Shown: positions 63,152-64,000 of the stretch, in pieces | Position numbering within the stretch: position 1 is the first letter of the stretch | Layout: every line of letters begins with the position of its first letter | Origin: Hahella sp. CCB-MM4 | Lineage (GTDB): Bacteria; Pseudomonadota; Gammaproteobacteria; Pseudomonadales; Oleiphilaceae | Direction of reading: 5' to 3' | Assembly (NCBI RefSeq): GCF_002260525.1 | Contig: NZ_MRYI01000026.1 | Location: forward strand, 1-64,000 | DNA: 64,000 bases | Translations under genes and position numbers: made by a program | The notes under the pieces: generated by a model | Told to the model about the DNA's origin: nothing | Database searches by the model: none | What the model saw: the letters and a program-made list of their open reading frames with translations, nothing else

Positions 63152-64000
63152 ATGGATACAAACAATGAGACTCCAAGAATGGCAGAGAACCCAGCAACCA
63201 ATGCTGATTCAGGAAATGTTGTTTGGTCGCCTATAAAGTCCATGTGGTATTTGTCTCATTTAATGATTGGCACCATAGGTGGAATAATATTTTTTAGCTG
63301 GTCTGCATTTTCTCTTTTCATAGTGTTTACCGCATTGACGCTTTGCCTCGGCCACTCTTTAGGTATGCACCGCAGGCTGATACATAACAGTTATGAGTGC
63401 CCCAAATGGATGGAGTATCTATTCGTGCATTTGGGCGTCCTCGTAGGAATGGCAGGACCATTTAGCATGGTTTATCAGCATGACATTAGAGACTGGGCAC
63501 AAAGAAAGTCGGAATGTCATCCTTTCCTGAGACATGGATCCAGTTTTTTCAAAGATGGATGGTGGCAATTAAACTGCGATTTACGGCTAAATAATCCGCC
63601 GAAGTTTATTCCTGAGATGAGAATTCGAAATAATAAAATATATAGATTCATGGAACGGACGTGGATGTTCCAACAATTACCATGGACAGTACTTTTCTTT
63701 TACATTGGAGGTATCTCTTGGGTTATCTGGGGAATCTCTGCTCGTATCGCAATATCCGTGACTGGACACTGGCTGATAGGCTATTTTGCTCATAATGAAG
63801 GAAGTAGGGATTGGCATATTAATGGTGCCGCAGTACAGGGGCATAATGTTCGCTTTGCAGGATTAATTACGATGGGAGAAAGTTGGCATAATAATCATCA
63901 TGCTTATCCTGGCTCTGCGATGTTGGGCATTTACCAAGGGCAAAATGACCCAGGCTGGTGGGTACTTAATGCATTGAATAATCTTGGACTGGTATGGAAT
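63152..64000 (+). CDS. membrane fatty-acid desaturase, truncated by window end
   Basis: At least 283 residues, open to the end. Start is the ATG at 63152 with GGAGAG four bases in front; the ATG at 63141 is in another frame. The protein has several membrane segments (about 28-70 and 85-102 in the first half). His boxes: HRRLIH (first, HxxxxH) and WHNNHHAYPG (third, HxxHH). The usual second box (HxxHH) is replaced by QHDIRDWAQRK. This belongs to an acyl-CoA/acyl-lipid desaturase subgroup and should introduce a double bond. The C-terminus is missing. Confidence 0.85.
   Translation, partial: MDTNNETPRMAENPATNADSGNVVWSPIKSMWYLSHLMIGTIGGIIFFSWSAFSLFIVFTALTLCLGHSLGMHRRLIHNSYECPKWMEYLFVHLGVLVGMAGPFSMVYQHDIRDWAQRKSECHPFLRHGSSFFKDGWWQLNCDLRLNNPPKFIPEMRIRNNKIYRFMERTWMFQQLPWTVLFFYIGGISWVIWGISARIAISVTGHWLIGYFAHNEGSRDWHINGAAVQGHNVRFAGLITMGESWHNNHHAYPGSAMLGIYQGQNDPGWWVLNALNNLGLVWN

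Overview
The window looks like a piece of chromosome from a free-living, probably marine gammaproteobacterium of moderate GC content. Support comes from Fbp, KatG, a FadL-type porin, an NhaC-type antiporter, a PEP-CTERM surface protein, a bufferin operon, many AraC regulators and several orphan periplasmic solute-binding proteins. The exact genus cannot be read from the sequence; a Hahella- or Oceanospirillales-like bacterium is a guess. There are no rRNA or tRNA genes, insertion sequences or CRISPR arrays.

Layout. 0.5-6 kb: a two-gene membrane operon of unknown function, an AraC regulator and small metabolic or stress genes (SRPBCC, VOC, YdeI-like, isochorismatase-like). 6.3-10 kb: a soluble PAS-PAS chemoreceptor, a methyltransferase and an AGE-type epimerase. 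10.27-11.82 kb: a complete retron, with promoter, a1/a2 inverted repeats, msr and msd hairpins and a reverse transcriptase of the long-N-terminus type known from myxobacterial retrons. 12-15.6 kb: a solute-binding protein built from two fused receptor types, and a separate paralogue of its second half. 16.4-24.2 kb: AraC, NhaC, fbp, LysE, AraC and katG. 24.5-29.5 kb: a PEP-CTERM protein with a sigma-54 promoter, a divergent serpin-like lipoprotein, a DUF4166 protein and a voltage-sensor-like membrane protein. 29.7-32.4 kb: a cNMP/CBS/DUF294 nucleotidyltransferase with its DnaQ-like exonuclease. 32.7-35.1 kb: a bufferin operon (precursor, MNIO enzyme, partner, DoxX). 35.1-39.9 kb: AraC, an AhpD-like protein, cytochrome P460, a FadL porin and a solute-binding protein.

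The most unusual region is 40.4-52.0 kb. Eleven co-directional genes encode a repeat protein, three beta-sandwich proteins (one Cys/His-rich, one with an amphipathic helical N-terminus), an epoxide-hydrolase-like enzyme, a GMC (cholesterol-oxidase-like) flavoenzyme, a small conserved protein, a duplicated two-domain protein around a membrane segment, a DyP peroxidase, a catalase-fold protein that lacks the usual distal His, and a lipase-like hydrolase. The hydrolase and the GMC enzyme carry similar basic low-complexity tails. I read this as a possible undescribed oxidation system in which a flavoprotein oxidase makes peroxide that heme enzymes then use, attached to a protein or lipid scaffold. 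That role is inference.

52.1-59.6 kb holds a further solute-binding protein, a beta-propeller/ThiS-like pair, a GH114 glycosidase, an OmpR-type two-component system and a START-domain protein. 59.7-63.0 kb is a minus-strand accessory patch of orphan immunity-type genes (Imm26-like, HEAT repeat, Imm44-like) next to a broken toxin tip. A fatty-acid desaturase runs off the right end.

A signature across the window is short imperfect tandem duplications (about 15-24 bp units) at gene borders and inside coding sequences, at more than ten places.
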